A stretch of 26,812 nucleotides of DNA from an uncultured Collinsella sp. (GCA_900544725.1 UQWK01000027.1:1-26812); one strand, 5' to 3'. Shown: positions 14,017 to 23,292, counted from the stretch's first letter. Notes: generated from the letters alone by a model not told the origin. Translations and numbers: made by a program.

Positions 14017-14664
14017 TTAGCGGAAATGAGCTCCCACGCTAAACTTCGCGCGTGCTTTTGCCAGGCAATCGTAGTGGCCCACGTTGTGGGCATCGCTCGC
14101 GATATAGCTGTACAGGTCCTGCTTAAACAGGCGCTGCGCCGGCTTCTTTTCGCGACCGAATCGTCCACCTGCGATAAAGTCCGCCGAAGCCTGCAGTTTG
14201 CAGCCCAGGTCGACCAGGTGTTCAGCCACGCTCACATCCTTTTGAATCGCACGATAGCGCTCGGGATGGGCAATAATCACCTGGTAACCGCGACACTGCA
14301 AATCGTAGATCGTGTTCTCGTATTCCTCAAAGTCATACGAATCGGCACGCGTCGAGAGCTCAAGCAAAAACTCGTTTGAGCCATCGAAATGCAGGCGATC
14401 GGCCCATTCGATGCCCAAATCCATGAGCTTGGCATGATTGACCTCAAAGCCCATCTGCAAATGCATATCGCCCGCATGCGCGCAAAGCAGTCGATAGGCC
14501 TCCCACATTTTTTCGAAGTCAAAATACGGGTCCCGGCAGTGTGGCGTACACACCATGTGCGTAACGCCGACGGCGCGGGCCGCCTCGAGCATCGCCAAGC
14601 TTTGCTCGAGGTTCGCCGCGCCGTCGTCAACACCGGGCAGGATATGGCAGTGGATATCTCTCAT
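14017..14664 (-). CDS. cpsB: Tyrosine-protein phosphatase CpsB/YwqE (PHP type)
   Basis: A 215-residue PHP-family phosphatase. Metal-binding motifs are DIHCHILPGVDDGA at residues 3-16, CTPH, GFEVN, AHPERY and ASDAHN. Such enzymes use Mn ions to dephosphorylate the tyrosine cluster of the partner kinase CpsD and so reset polysaccharide chain-length control. GAGGG lies just before the ATG. It is 24 bp downstream of the kinase gene, completing the regulatory trio C-D-B. It is slightly shorter than usual (about 240-255 residues). Confidence 0.92.
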   Translation of the reverse strand: MRDIHCHILPGVDDGAANLEQSLAMLEAARAVGVTHMVCTPHCRDPYFDFEKMWEAYRLLCAHAGDMHLQMGFEVNHAKLMDLGIEWADRLHFDGSNEFLLELSTRADSYDFEEYENTIYDLQCRGYQVIIAHPERYRAIQKDVSVAEHLVDLGCKLQASADFIAGGRFGREKKPAQRLFKQDLYSYIASDAHNVGHYDCLAKARAKFSVGAHFR

Positions 14665-14688
14665 ATCGCCCTCTTATCTGCGTCGTTG

Positions 14689-15444
14689 CTATTTCTTAAA
14701 ACGCTTCGCCTTCGCAGGGGTCCCCGTTGCAGCGGCACCGCCAACAGCAGGGTTAACTCCGGCAACAGCGTTGTTCTGGCCCTTGTCCTCGCCATAGTAA
14801 GAGTAGTAGTAGTCATGGCTCGAGGTCTCACAGCAGTTCATGACCGTGCCAATTACGTTAACCTCGGCCTTGTTGAGCTGGTCGAAGGCGGCAAGGATCT
14901 CGTTGCGCTTGGCGAAGTCCTCACGGACAACGTAGATGGTGCCGTCGGTAATCGCGGCGACCTCGGCGGCATCGACAAAGGTGCCCACGGGCGGCGTATC
15001 GAAAATGACGTACTGGTACTTCTCCTCCAGCGCGGCAACCAGCTTGGCAAAGCGGCGCGAGGCGATAATGTCAGCCGGGTTGGGAATGCGCGGCTCGGCA
15101 TCGAGGAAGAAGAAGTTGGGCTGACCGGTTTCGACGACAGCCTCGTCAATCGACATCTGGTCGGAAAGGACGGCGTACAGGCCACCGGAATGACGGAGGC
15201 CCAGCAGGTTGGCAAGCGTACGGTGACGCATGTCGCACTCGACGAGAAGGACACTCTTGCCGCTGGTCGCAATGGCCTGAGCCAGGTTGACCGCAATGGT
15301 TGACTTGCCCTCGTTAGGGATGGAGGACGTCACGGTAATGGACTTGATCGGCGTATCGACACTCGCAAAGCGAATGTTTGCCAGCAACGTCTTGGCTGCG
15401 TTGCTAAAGGCGAGGGTATCGCTGGTTTTCTTTTTACGGGCCAT
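14689..15444 (-). CDS. cpsD: Capsular/exopolysaccharide tyrosine autokinase CpsD
   Basis: A 251-residue bacterial tyrosine kinase. Walker A is PNEGKST (43-49), the A' motif VECDMRH, and Walker B VIFDTPP. The C-terminus carries the autophosphorylation cluster HDYYYSYY (about 210-217), followed by a 34-residue Ala/Gly-rich tail that is longer than usual. It works with the membrane adaptor CpsC, encoded three bases upstream, to control polymer length and export; cpsB downstream removes the phosphates. Confidence 0.94.
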   Translation of the reverse strand: MARKKKTSDTLAFSNAAKTLLANIRFASVDTPIKSITVTSSIPNEGKSTIAVNLAQAIATSGKSVLLVECDMRHRTLANLLGLRHSGGLYAVLSDQMSIDEAVVETGQPNFFFLDAEPRIPNPADIIASRRFAKLVAALEEKYQYVIFDTPPVGTFVDAAEVAAITDGTIYVVREDFAKRNEILAAFDQLNKAEVNVIGTVMNCCETSSHDYYYSYYGEDKGQNNAVAGVNPAVGGAAATGTPAKAKRFKK

Positions 15445-15447
15445 GAA

Positions 15448-16104
15448 TTACTTACCGCCCTTCACAACGGGGAAACGACCGATAACGGGCACACCGAGCA
15501 GCTCGACGGCATCGTCAACGGAGCGGACGCGGGTATTGAGCATGTCGAGCAGCACGACAATTGCAACGGCGACGAACAGGCCGGCCAGAGCGGCGACCGC
15601 GATGTAGAGCTTGCGGTTGGGGCCGCTGGGCTGGTTGGGGATCTTTGCCTTATCGATCACGTTGACGGCCTGGGCGGCGTCAACGTCCTGAGCCACGGTA
15701 GACACCGAGTTGGCGATGGCGTTGGCGACAGCGGCGGCACCGTCGGGGCTGTCACCGGTCACGGACAGCGAAATGACACGAGTCGTGGTCTCGCTCGTAA
15801 CGCTCACCTTGTAATCATCCAAGTTGGAAAGACCCAGCTCCTTAGCGGCACCGCTCTTGACGCTGTCGCTATCGAGCAGCGTCGCGATATCGTTGGAGAG
15901 CATCTGGCTCGCCGACAGGTCGTTGTAGTAGCTCGTCTGGCTACCATCGGTCTTGGCGAGAATGTACATGCTCGTCGTGGCGGTGTAGGTGTTGTCCATC
16001 ATAGTGAAGGAGACGACGCCCATGGCGATCGCGCAGACCACCGGGAGGGCGATGACCAGCTTAAGGTGCTTTTTAAGCAGCTGGAACAGTTCGAGAAGGG
16101 TCAT
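15448..16104 (-). CDS. cpsC: Wzz/CpsC chain-length regulator and kinase adaptor
   Basis: A 218-residue Wzz-domain protein. The first membrane helix is at about 17-35 and the second at about 173-193, with an extracytoplasmic alpha/beta domain between them. The proline-rich PNQPSGPNRKLY precedes helix two, as in polysaccharide co-polymerases. The cytoplasmic C-terminus (about 25 residues) is of the Gram-positive type that activates a separate CpsD kinase. It opens the operon cpsC-cpsD-cpsB. No glycosyltransferase, flippase or polymerase gene is present in the window, so the trio is detached from any biosynthesis cluster here. Confidence 0.92.
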   Translation of the reverse strand: MTLLELFQLLKKHLKLVIALPVVCAIAMGVVSFTMMDNTYTATTSMYILAKTDGSQTSYYNDLSASQMLSNDIATLLDSDSVKSGAAKELGLSNLDDYKVSVTSETTTRVISLSVTGDSPDGAAAVANAIANSVSTVAQDVDAAQAVNVIDKAKIPNQPSGPNRKLYIAVAALAGLFVAVAIVVLLDMLNTRVRSVDDAVELLGVPVIGRFPVVKGGK

Positions 16105-16151
16105 GCAGCTTGCCTTTCATTTCCCTAGTTCATATCGACAAAACTGCTCGT

Positions 16152-16181
16152 ATGATATCGCATCTTTTATCCATGTCCGAA
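16152..16181 (-). promoter_or_regulatory. Candidate promoter of the cps operon
   Basis: On the minus strand TTCGGA (16176-16181), an 18-bp spacer and TATCAT (16152-16157, five of six consensus bases) lie about 50 bp before the cpsC start. The -35 is weak, so this is tentative. Confidence 0.35.
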
Positions 16182-16228
16182 CTCTATACATAAGATACAG
16201 CGCTTACACCATTGTTGCGCAACATTAA

Positions 16229-16255
16229 CGCCGCACCGGCAGCCCCGATGCGGCG
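16229..16255 (-). terminator. Hairpin after phoR, weak terminator candidate
   Basis: CGCCGCA...TGCGGCG with further inner pairs (10 bp and one mismatch) is followed on the minus strand only by TTAATGTTG, so the U-tract is poor. It lies 25 bp after the histidine kinase stop. A small palindrome GTTGCGCAAC sits just beyond it. Confidence 0.4.
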
Positions 16256-16280
16256 TGAAATTCACATGTTTGCAGTACTG

Positions 16281-17705
16281 CTACACGAACTGCTCGTCCT
16301 GTTGCACGGGAAACGTCACCGTGATGGTGGTCCCCACCCCCAACTCGCTTGACAGATCGAGCGAGGCGTGATGATACAGAGCGGCATGCTTGACGATGGC
16401 CAGACCCAGACCCGTTCCACCGCGCGCTTTAGAACGGCTCTTGTCAACGCGATAGAAACGCTCGAATACCTTACCCTGCTCCTCGGGCGCAATGCCAATA
16501 CCCGTATCGGCAACCGACAGATACGGGCGCCCGTCGTCGTTGGTTCCGCACCGCAACGTCACCGTACCGCCAGGCCGGTTGTAGCGAATGGCGTTGCTCG
16601 CCAGGTTATAGATGAGCTCATCGATCAGACGCGATACACCTTCGACGACCACAGGCTTGGTCTCATGGCCTATCGCCACATTTGCCTGGCGAGCGACCTG
16701 CTCAAGACGCTGCTCGACCGCGTAGATAGCACGCGAAAGCTCAATGGGCTCCGTTGAGCCAATGGGCACCGCCTCGCCATCGCTCGCACGCTCGGCCTCA
16801 TCCAAGTTCGAAAGCGTGAGGATATCGTTGACGAGCGCCGCCAAACGGCCCGCCTCACGGTAGATACGGCCGCCAAAGGTGCGCAGATCGTCCTCACCCT
16901 CGACCATGCCGTTCGCAATGAGCTCGGCATAGCCTGAGATTGCCGTAAGCGGGGTCTTGAGCTCATGGGTGATATTGGCCGTGAACTCGCGGCGCATGCG
17001 GTCGTTGTCCGCCAGCACCGCCATCTGGCGCTTGAGCTCCTGGCGTTGCGACTCAATGCGCTCGAGCATGGGAACCATCTCGGCATACGCATGCTCGTAG
17101 CTGCGGCGCGGATGGTCAAGATCGACCTCTTGCAGCGGCTCAATGATGGCACGGGACTCACGACGCGCCAAGAAAAACGAGAGTACCGCACCTGCCGCCG
17201 CAATGAGCAGCATCGGTGCCACGAGAGACATCAGAATCGCCGCAACGCCAGGTTGGGCCTGCGCCAAGCGAACAACCTGGCCGTTATTAAGTCGGACGGC
17301 TCGGTACAGCATAATCTCGTCGAGCGTGGAGCTTGCGCGCTCCGCAGAACCCGAGCCGCTCTCGAAAGCCTTGGCGACCTCGGGACGATCACCGTGATTG
17401 GGCAGCATAGAAGGCGATGCCTCGTTGTCGTAGGCAACCGACCCGTCTTTGTTGATCAGCGTGATGCGCAAGTCCTCGCGATCGAAACTGCGCAGAAAAG
17501 CAATGGGCTCCTGCTGCTCGTTGAGGGCAGCGGCAATAAGCTCGGTCTCCTGCGAAAGGTTGGCGCTCGTGGCATCTGCCAGGGTATTTTGCACAAAGAA
17601 TGCGCCCAGCACCGTAAACGCCACGATAACCGCCATAGCGCAGAGAAAAATCGTCGCGAACACGCGATGCGACAGGGTGCGTTTTCCCTGGGGGGCTAAG
17701 ACCAC
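16281..17705 (-). CDS. phoR: PhoR-like sensor histidine kinase
   Basis: A 474-residue membrane kinase. Helix one is at about 15-38, then a 115-residue extracytoplasmic sensor, helix two at about 157-179, a short linker, HisKA with ANITHELKTPL (H247), and HATPase with the N box (NLASNAIRYN), G1 (DTGIGIA) and G2 (GGTGLGLAIV). It starts with GTG at 17705, preceded by GGAG six bases away and only three bases after the stop of the regulator. Order and position after pstB suggest phosphate sensing, though no PAS domain is evident and the ectodomain is larger than in E. coli PhoR. The assignment to phosphate rests mostly on context. Confidence 0.86.
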   Translation of the reverse strand: MVLAPQGKRTLSHRVFATIFLCAMAVIVAFTVLGAFFVQNTLADATSANLSQETELIAAALNEQQEPIAFLRSFDREDLRITLINKDGSVAYDNEASPSMLPNHGDRPEVAKAFESGSGSAERASSTLDEIMLYRAVRLNNGQVVRLAQAQPGVAAILMSLVAPMLLIAAAGAVLSFFLARRESRAIIEPLQEVDLDHPRRSYEHAYAEMVPMLERIESQRQELKRQMAVLADNDRMRREFTANITHELKTPLTAISGYAELIANGMVEGEDDLRTFGGRIYREAGRLAALVNDILTLSNLDEAERASDGEAVPIGSTEPIELSRAIYAVEQRLEQVARQANVAIGHETKPVVVEGVSRLIDELIYNLASNAIRYNRPGGTVTLRCGTNDDGRPYLSVADTGIGIAPEEQGKVFERFYRVDKSRSKARGGTGLGLAIVKHAALYHHASLDLSSELGVGTTITVTFPVQQDEQFV

Positions 17706-17708
17706 GAG

Positions 17709-18437
17709 CTACTCCTCCGATGCGCTAGCCGCGCTGTCGGCTCCTTCGGCATCGTCATCGGCCGCAGGCTCGGCCAGACGATAGCCCACGCCGCGCACGG
17801 TCTCTATGGCGCTCGCACGCTCGCCGAGCTTTTGGCGGAGCGTCTGCACATGCACGTCGACGGTGCGCGAACCGCCGTCAAAGTCCCAGCCCCATACGCT
17901 CTGCAGCAGCGACTCGCGGGTAAAGACCACGCCAGGTTTGCGCATGAGGTACTCGAGCAGGTCGAATTCGCGCAGCGTGAGCTTGAGCGGTTCACCGGCA
18001 ACAGTCACTTCGCGGTGGCTGGGCGAAAGTACGATATCGCCCACGCTGAGCACATCGCTCGCCTGCTTGGCCATGCCGCCGCGGCGCAGCAGCGCACGGC
18101 AGCGGCTAGCGAGCTCCATAAGCGAGAACGGCTTGGTCAGGTAATCGTCGGCACCGCCATCGAGCGCCATGACCTTGTCGAGCTCGGTGTCCTTGGCGGT
18201 GAGCATCATAATGGGCACCGTCGCCGTCAAGCGATCGGCACGCAGACGACGCATAATCGCCAAGCCGTCGGTATCGGGCAGCATGATGTCGAGCAGCACG
18301 GCATCGGGCACCCGCCGCGCCACGGCGGCCTTAAACTCGCCATCGCACGAAAAGCCCTCGGCCTCGATTCCCTGCTTGCGTAGTGCATAGACCGTCAAAT
18401 CCCTGATGTTGTCATCGTCCTCGACGTAATAGATCAT
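17709..18437 (-). CDS. phoP: PhoB/PhoP-like OmpR-family response regulator
   Basis: A 242-residue response regulator. The receiver domain has acidic residues E6-D7-D8, phospho-acceptor D50 (LLDIMLPD), the switch residue T in MLTAKD, and K in TKPF. The C-terminal winged helix has LTLREFDLLEYLM and TVDVHVQTLRQKLG, with GVGYRL near the end. An acidic 20-residue tail follows. The ATG at 18437 follows AAAGGGG with six bases between; the frame stays open far upstream to 18860 but has no family similarity there. It lies between pstB (65 bp upstream) and the kinase (3 bp downstream). Confidence 0.92.
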   Translation of the reverse strand: MIYYVEDDDNIRDLTVYALRKQGIEAEGFSCDGEFKAAVARRVPDAVLLDIMLPDTDGLAIMRRLRADRLTATVPIMMLTAKDTELDKVMALDGGADDYLTKPFSLMELASRCRALLRRGGMAKQASDVLSVGDIVLSPSHREVTVAGEPLKLTLREFDLLEYLMRKPGVVFTRESLLQSVWGWDFDGGSRTVDVHVQTLRQKLGERASAIETVRGVGYRLAEPAADDDAEGADSAASASEE

Positions 18438-18502
18438 GTTGAACCCCTTTTGCGGCCGGCATGACCGCATCTTAACCCTAAAGGTGCCTCCACTAGATGG
18501 TA

Positions 18503-19378
<876 letters not shown>

Positions 19379-19454
19379 ACCGCATACCTCCATATCGATA
19401 TCAATTCAGCAGTATCGATAGTAGAAATCGCGGCTCATACGCACGTGAGCGCAT

Positions 19455-19470
19455 TGTCAAGTGTTTGTAA
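19455..19470 (-). promoter_or_regulatory. Candidate Pho box upstream of pstB
   Basis: On the minus strand TTACAA (19465-19470) and TTGACA (19455-19460) are direct repeats ten bases apart, like the spaced hexamers bound by Gram-positive PhoP. TTGACA could also be a -35, with TATGAG 15 bp on as a poor -10. The site is about 80 bp before the pstB start. Confidence 0.4.
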
Positions 19471-19481
19471 GGGCACGCTGG

Positions 19482-20720
19482 TTATGCAGCGGGCAGTGCA
19501 ATGGTAAACACCGTGTGCTCGGGCGTCGATTCGCACGCAATGGTACCGCTGTGTGCCGCGACAATCTCCTTGGCGATGGCAAGACCCAGGCCGGCGCCAC
19601 CGCGATTGGTCGCACGTGCCGCGTCCAGGCGATAGAACTTCTCAAAAATCACCTTGAGCTTAGCCGCCGGAATCGGATCGCCCTGATTGATAAAGCGAAT
19701 TCGCACGCCACCGTCATCTTGGCGCCCAGCCTCAATCGTGATGGTCGATCCTTCGTAGCTATAGGCGATGGCGTTTTTCATGATGTTGTTGAACACGCGA
19801 GCCATCTTGTCGCCATCCACGAGCACCGTCAGGTCCTCACGCACATCAACTTGGACATCTTTGTGCTGCTCGTTGAGAATGGGATAGAACTCATCGGCCA
19901 CCTGCGCCAGCAGCAATCCCAGGTCGACGTAGCCGCGCGTGAGCACAATATCATGGAAGTCAAAGCGCGTGATATCAAAGAACTCCTCAATAAGCGCGTC
20001 GAGTCGGTGCGCCTTGTCGAGCGCCACGCCTGTAAAGTGCGCGCGCTGCTCAACCGGCAGGTCGGGCGCCTCCTGCAACAGCGAGAGGTAGCCCACCACG
20101 CTGGCAAGCGGTGTGCGCAGGTCATGCGCCAGGTATGTGACCAAATCGTCCTTGCGGTGCGACTCGTCACGCAGGGCTTGCTGGACTTTGTGCTCGCGGT
20201 CGCGCACACGGTTGAGCACACCCTCGACCTCCAGGAAGTCGCCGTCGATGTTGTCCCACGCGTCGGGATGATCGATCAGACGGTCCTGAATACGGGCGGC
20301 AAGCACGCGGTCGGAATGCTGCTCACCCTGCTCATAGCCCTGGTAGTACAGAGCGCGGCCGCAAAAGAACAGGACGCACACGGCGAGCGCCAAGACAAAG
20401 CCAAGCATGTTGAATACAAAGCCGGCATCGAACAGCATCGGTCCCTCAATGCCACCGAGTGCCATGGCGCCGATCGCCAGCGTCATGACCCACGCGGCAC
20501 CGCCGATCACCACGCAACGACGCACGATTTCAAAGCGATCGATCAGCAAGAAGCCAATGAGTAGCACCGCTAAGATACCGGCGATGTTATCAATGCCGAC
20601 CAGCAGCAGACTCAGCAAAAAGAGCAGCACCGTCGCAAGCGCGCGATTATCGACGACCGCCCTCACGTATTCAAAGAGTCGATCGGGCACCTCGAACACC
20701 TGCTTATCGTCTTTTGTCAT
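19482..20720 (-). CDS. VanS-like sensor histidine kinase
   Basis: A 412-residue histidine kinase. The N-terminal 125 residues hold about four hydrophobic segments with almost no extracytoplasmic domain, so it may sense within the membrane. After a helical linker, HisKA has DDLVTYLAHDLRTPLASVVGYLSLLQ (H199), very close to the VanS type, and HATPase has NNIMKNAIAYS and GGAGLGLAIAKEI. ATG 20720 is chosen because AGGA lies seven bases upstream; longer frames overlap the regulator. It is 25 bp downstream of the VanR-like gene. There is no vanHAX cassette, so this is a house regulator of VanRS type rather than a resistance operon. Confidence 0.87.
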   Translation of the reverse strand: MTKDDKQVFEVPDRLFEYVRAVVDNRALATVLLFLLSLLLVGIDNIAGILAVLLIGFLLIDRFEIVRRCVVIGGAAWVMTLAIGAMALGGIEGPMLFDAGFVFNMLGFVLALAVCVLFFCGRALYYQGYEQGEQHSDRVLAARIQDRLIDHPDAWDNIDGDFLEVEGVLNRVRDREHKVQQALRDESHRKDDLVTYLAHDLRTPLASVVGYLSLLQEAPDLPVEQRAHFTGVALDKAHRLDALIEEFFDITRFDFHDIVLTRGYVDLGLLLAQVADEFYPILNEQHKDVQVDVREDLTVLVDGDKMARVFNNIMKNAIAYSYEGSTITIEAGRQDDGGVRIRFINQGDPIPAAKLKVIFEKFYRLDAARATNRGGAGLGLAIAKEIVAAHSGTIACESTPEHTVFTIALPAA

Positions 20721-20745
20721 GTCCATGTCCTCGCAAACAAAAGCG

Positions 20746-21441
20746 TTATTCGATGATATAGCCGACACCCCAAACGTTTTTGATAAAACGCGGCTTCTGA
20801 GCGTCGTCACCGATCTTTTCGCGCAGGTGGCGAATATGCACCATCACCGTATTGTTGGAGCCGGGCATAAAGTCCTCGTTCCACACCGCGCGGAACAGGT
20901 CCTCCACGGGCACTACGCTGCCGTGATGCTCGGCCAGATACAGCAAGATAGAATACTCGATGGGCGTGAGGCGCACCGGCGCACCGTCCACCGTCACGGA
21001 GCGAGCGTCACGGTTGATCTCGAGGCCGTCGAGCTGGAGGGTCGGCGACTCGGTCGCCTGCGCGCGGCTACCGTAGCTGGTGTAGCGGCGCAACTGAGCA
21101 TGAACGCGCGCGATGAGCTCCAGCGGGCGGAACGGCTTGACCACGTAATCGTCCGCGCCAAGCGAAAGGCCTTCGATCTTATCCTGCTGGGCATCGCGTG
21201 CCGTCAACATAATTACGGGATAGGTATGGCTGGCACGGATGGTACGCAGCAGCTCAAAGCCGTCGATATCGGGCAGCATGACATCGAGCAATGCCAGGTC
21301 AAACTCTTGCTCCAGAATTGCCTTGGCCGCATCGGCCCCGCTGTAGGCTATCTGGACGTCAAAGCCCTCCTTTGTAAGGTAGATGCCAACCAGGTCGGCA
21401 ATGGCCTTCTCGTCATCAACTACCAGTATGCGCTCGTTCAT
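20746..21441 (-). CDS. VanR-like OmpR-family response regulator
   Basis: A 231-residue response regulator. Receiver: VVDDEKAIAD, phospho-acceptor D53 (LLDVMLPD), T in MLTARD, K in VKPF. Effector: winged helix with LTPIEYSILLYLAEH, NTVMVHIRHLREKIG and the final WGVGYIIE, as in VanR. AGGAG lies five bases before the ATG. It pairs with the kinase downstream and is divergent from the D,D-carboxypeptidase gene, its most likely target (inference). Confidence 0.9.
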   Translation of the reverse strand: MNERILVVDDEKAIADLVGIYLTKEGFDVQIAYSGADAAKAILEQEFDLALLDVMLPDIDGFELLRTIRASHTYPVIMLTARDAQQDKIEGLSLGADDYVVKPFRPLELIARVHAQLRRYTSYGSRAQATESPTLQLDGLEINRDARSVTVDGAPVRLTPIEYSILLYLAEHHGSVVPVEDLFRAVWNEDFMPGSNNTVMVHIRHLREKIGDDAQKPRFIKNVWGVGYIIE

Positions 21442-21506
21442 GCGTGCTCCTCTCGCGCTCCATTATGCCCGAGGCGGCGCCCGCCACACACAACAAGCGC
21501 GGGCGA

Positions 21507-21521
21507 TTAAGTCGACCTTAA
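21507..21521. promoter_or_regulatory. Dyad in the vanR-like/dacA divergent region
   Basis: TTAAG-TCGAC-CTTAA is an inverted repeat of 5-bp arms around five bases, in the 195-bp region between the divergent regulator and carboxypeptidase genes. It is a candidate operator for the regulator; nothing in the sequence proves this. Confidence 0.35.
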
Positions 21522-21593
21522 GCACCCTTGCGCCCGTTCGAGCACGAATGCGGGCCATGCGCGCACGCAACGATCGTCGTCGCCGGCAAACGA

Positions 21594-21599
21594 TATACT
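21594..21599 (+). promoter_or_regulatory. Candidate -10 box of the carboxypeptidase gene
   Basis: TATACT matches five of six consensus bases and lies 37 bp before the GTG start. No good -35 is seen 16-18 bp upstream, which suits a promoter that needs an activator such as the neighbouring OmpR-type regulator. Confidence 0.35.
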
Positions 21600-21636
21600 C
21601 TAGTGCCAGAAGAGACCATCCCGTCGAAAGCGAACT

Positions 21637-22977
21637 GTGAAGTCCCTCACCTCTTTTGCAAAGCGCTCCACCCAGCTTGCCGCCGGCTTTGCCTGTGCCA
21701 TCGCCCTTGTTGCCGGCGTACCTGCTGTTGCCGGCGCCCAAGTGCTCACGACCGACGACGTCTGCGGCAAGACCGCCGACGTCCGCGGCATCACGACAGA
21801 AAACCTGCCCGATATCGAGGCAACGAATGCCCTTGTTATGGGCAAGGACGGCACCGTCTACTATGGACGCGGCGCCGATGATCAGGTCAAGATTGCCTCG
21901 ATCACCAAGGTCATGACCGCAATCCTGACCGTCGAAAACTGCAAGATGGACGAGAAGGTCACGGTGAGCAACGCTGCCGCCACCGTAGGCAACTCGACTG
22001 CCGGCCTGCTCGAAGGCGACGAGCTCACCGTGGAGCAGGCCCTGCGCGGCCTGATGATTCCCTCGGGCAACGATGCCGCCATCGCACTTGCCGAGTACGT
22101 AGGCAAAAAGATCGACCCCAAGACCAAGGACGCCGTGGCCACCTTTGTAAAGGCCATGAACGAGCGCGCTAAAAAGCTCGGCTGCACCGGTACGGTCTTC
22201 GAGAATCCGCACGGCCTGGATTTTGACGAGTGGGCCGGCGATATGCACTCGACCGCACATGATGTAGCGCTGATGATGCAGGAGGCTATGAAAAACGACA
22301 CGTTCCGCGAGGTCGTGGCGAGCGAGGACTCCTGGATCGAGGTTACGGGCGCCGACGGCTCAGACCATTCGCATTCCATGGACACGCACAACGTTTTGCT
22401 CGGTCAAGACGGAAACATTGGCGGCAAGACCGGCACCACCGACGACGCAGGCTATTGCTTTACGAGCGCCTACAACCGCGACGGCGACGAGATCTACACC
22501 GTTATTTTGAACTCTACCACCACCGACCAGCGCTTTACCGATACCGCCACCCTTGCCAACTGGTACTACGGCCACAAGATCACGGTCGCGATCGCCAACA
22601 CGCAGGAGAAGACCGCCAACGGCAACCCGCTCATGGCGCGCATTAGCCAGACAGATTGGACGGACAAGACGATCGACGCCACGCTCGCCGACCCCGCCGC
22701 ACAGGCAACGGTGTTCTCACTCGCCGGCGAAGTGACCGAAAAGGTTAGCTACGATGATCTTTCGGGCACGGTGCATGTTGGCGATAAGGTGGGCAGCGTT
22801 ACGCTTAAGCAGGACGGCACCAAGATTGCCGTCATGGACCTGGTTGCCGACGAGGAAGGAACGGGGCCCAATCCCATCGAGTGGCTGCTCGTGAAGCTCG
22901 ACCGCCTGGGCCGCCGCATCGACAACCGCCCGCTCACAGCCGAGAGCGAGACCGTAGCCAAGGCTCCCGAGGTGTAG
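21637..22977 (+). CDS. dacA: Serine-type D-Ala-D-Ala carboxypeptidase (S11, DacA-like)
   Basis: A 446-residue penicillin-binding protein of peptidase family S11. A signal peptide (KR, then a hydrophobic stretch to AVAGA, about residue 34) sends it across the membrane. The three catalytic motifs are SITK (S88, K91), SGN (143-145) and KTG (264-266). A C-terminal beta domain follows, ending in an amphipathic helix-like NPIEWLLVKLDRLGRRI rather than a full membrane helix. It trims the terminal D-Ala from peptidoglycan stem peptides. GTG 21637 is the start, with a weak GAAAG upstream. The position opposite a VanRS-like pair suggests regulated wall trimming. Confidence 0.93.
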   Translation: MKSLTSFAKRSTQLAAGFACAIALVAGVPAVAGAQVLTTDDVCGKTADVRGITTENLPDIEATNALVMGKDGTVYYGRGADDQVKIASITKVMTAILTVENCKMDEKVTVSNAAATVGNSTAGLLEGDELTVEQALRGLMIPSGNDAAIALAEYVGKKIDPKTKDAVATFVKAMNERAKKLGCTGTVFENPHGLDFDEWAGDMHSTAHDVALMMQEAMKNDTFREVVASEDSWIEVTGADGSDHSHSMDTHNVLLGQDGNIGGKTGTTDDAGYCFTSAYNRDGDEIYTVILNSTTTDQRFTDTATLANWYYGHKITVAIANTQEKTANGNPLMARISQTDWTDKTIDATLADPAAQATVFSLAGEVTEKVSYDDLSGTVHVGDKVGSVTLKQDGTKIAVMDLVADEEGTGPNPIEWLLVKLDRLGRRIDNRPLTAESETVAKAPEV

Positions 22978-23003
22978 GGCCAAAGCGTTATCACATTGAA
23001 TCA

Positions 23004-23035
23004 AATGAGGCGTCCAACGGGGCGCCTCATTTTTT
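23004..23035 (+). terminator. Intrinsic terminator of the carboxypeptidase gene
   Basis: A 9-bp stem AATGAGGCG/CGCCTCATT (23004-23012, 23023-23031) with a 10-nt loop is followed by a T-run to 23035, 27 bp after the stop codon. Confidence 0.88.
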
Positions 23036-23057
23036 GAGGGTTCGAATCCCCAGCCGC
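23036..23057 (+). repeat. Plus-strand T-arm fragment like tRNA-Ser 3' part
   Basis: GGGTTCGAATCCCCAGC here equals the T-arm region of the tRNA-Ser gene at 23111-23201 but in the opposite orientation, and no other tRNA parts are attached. Similar inverted T-arm pieces occur after each tRNA-Arg terminator in this window. Confidence 0.6.
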
Positions 23058-23070
23058 CTTTCTTGATAAT

Positions 23071-23096
23071 AAAAAAGGGCCCCTTACGGAGCCCTT
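23071..23096 (-). terminator. Intrinsic terminator of tRNA-Ser
   Basis: A 9-bp stem (23075-23083 with 23088-23096, loop GTAA on the minus strand) ends in a run of six T (23071-23076). It follows the tRNA 3' end by 14 bp. Confidence 0.87.
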
Positions 23097-23110
23097 CTTC
23101 AAATTCGTAC

Positions 23111-23201
23111 TGGCGGAGAGCTGGGGATTCGAACCCCAGATGCCCTTTTGGGGCATACTCGCTTAGCAGGCGAGCACCTTCGGCCTCTCGGTCAGCTCTC
23201 C
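23111..23201 (-). tRNA. tRNA-Ser(GCT), 3' CCA encoded
   Basis: On the minus strand the acceptor GGAGAGC pairs with GCTCTCC, followed by discriminator G and an encoded CCA (23111-23113). The anticodon arm is CTCGC-CTGCTAA-GCGAG, giving anticodon GCT (codons AGC/AGU). A long variable arm, as required for serine tRNA, and the T-arm CTGGGGTTCGAATCCCCAG are present. Length 91 nt. Confidence 0.97.
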
Positions 23202-23215
23202 GTAACAGCCGTTCT

Positions 23216-23244
23216 ATAGTAACCAAACAGTCGAGGATGGGCAA
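23216..23244 (-). promoter_or_regulatory. Promoter of tRNA-Ser
   Basis: Minus-strand TTGCCC (23239-23244), 17-bp spacer and TACTAT (23216-23221), ending 15 bp before the tRNA 5' end. Each hexamer matches four of six consensus bases. Confidence 0.45.
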
Positions 23245-23292
23245 GGGGGATTTTCAAATTGCCCAACAGCCTTTCCTCCTTGCAATCTTCGC

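Noticed and set aside
19482..22977. A vancomycin resistance operon
   Set aside because: There is no vanH, ligase or vanX. The carboxypeptidase is a serine S11 enzyme, not a zinc VanY.
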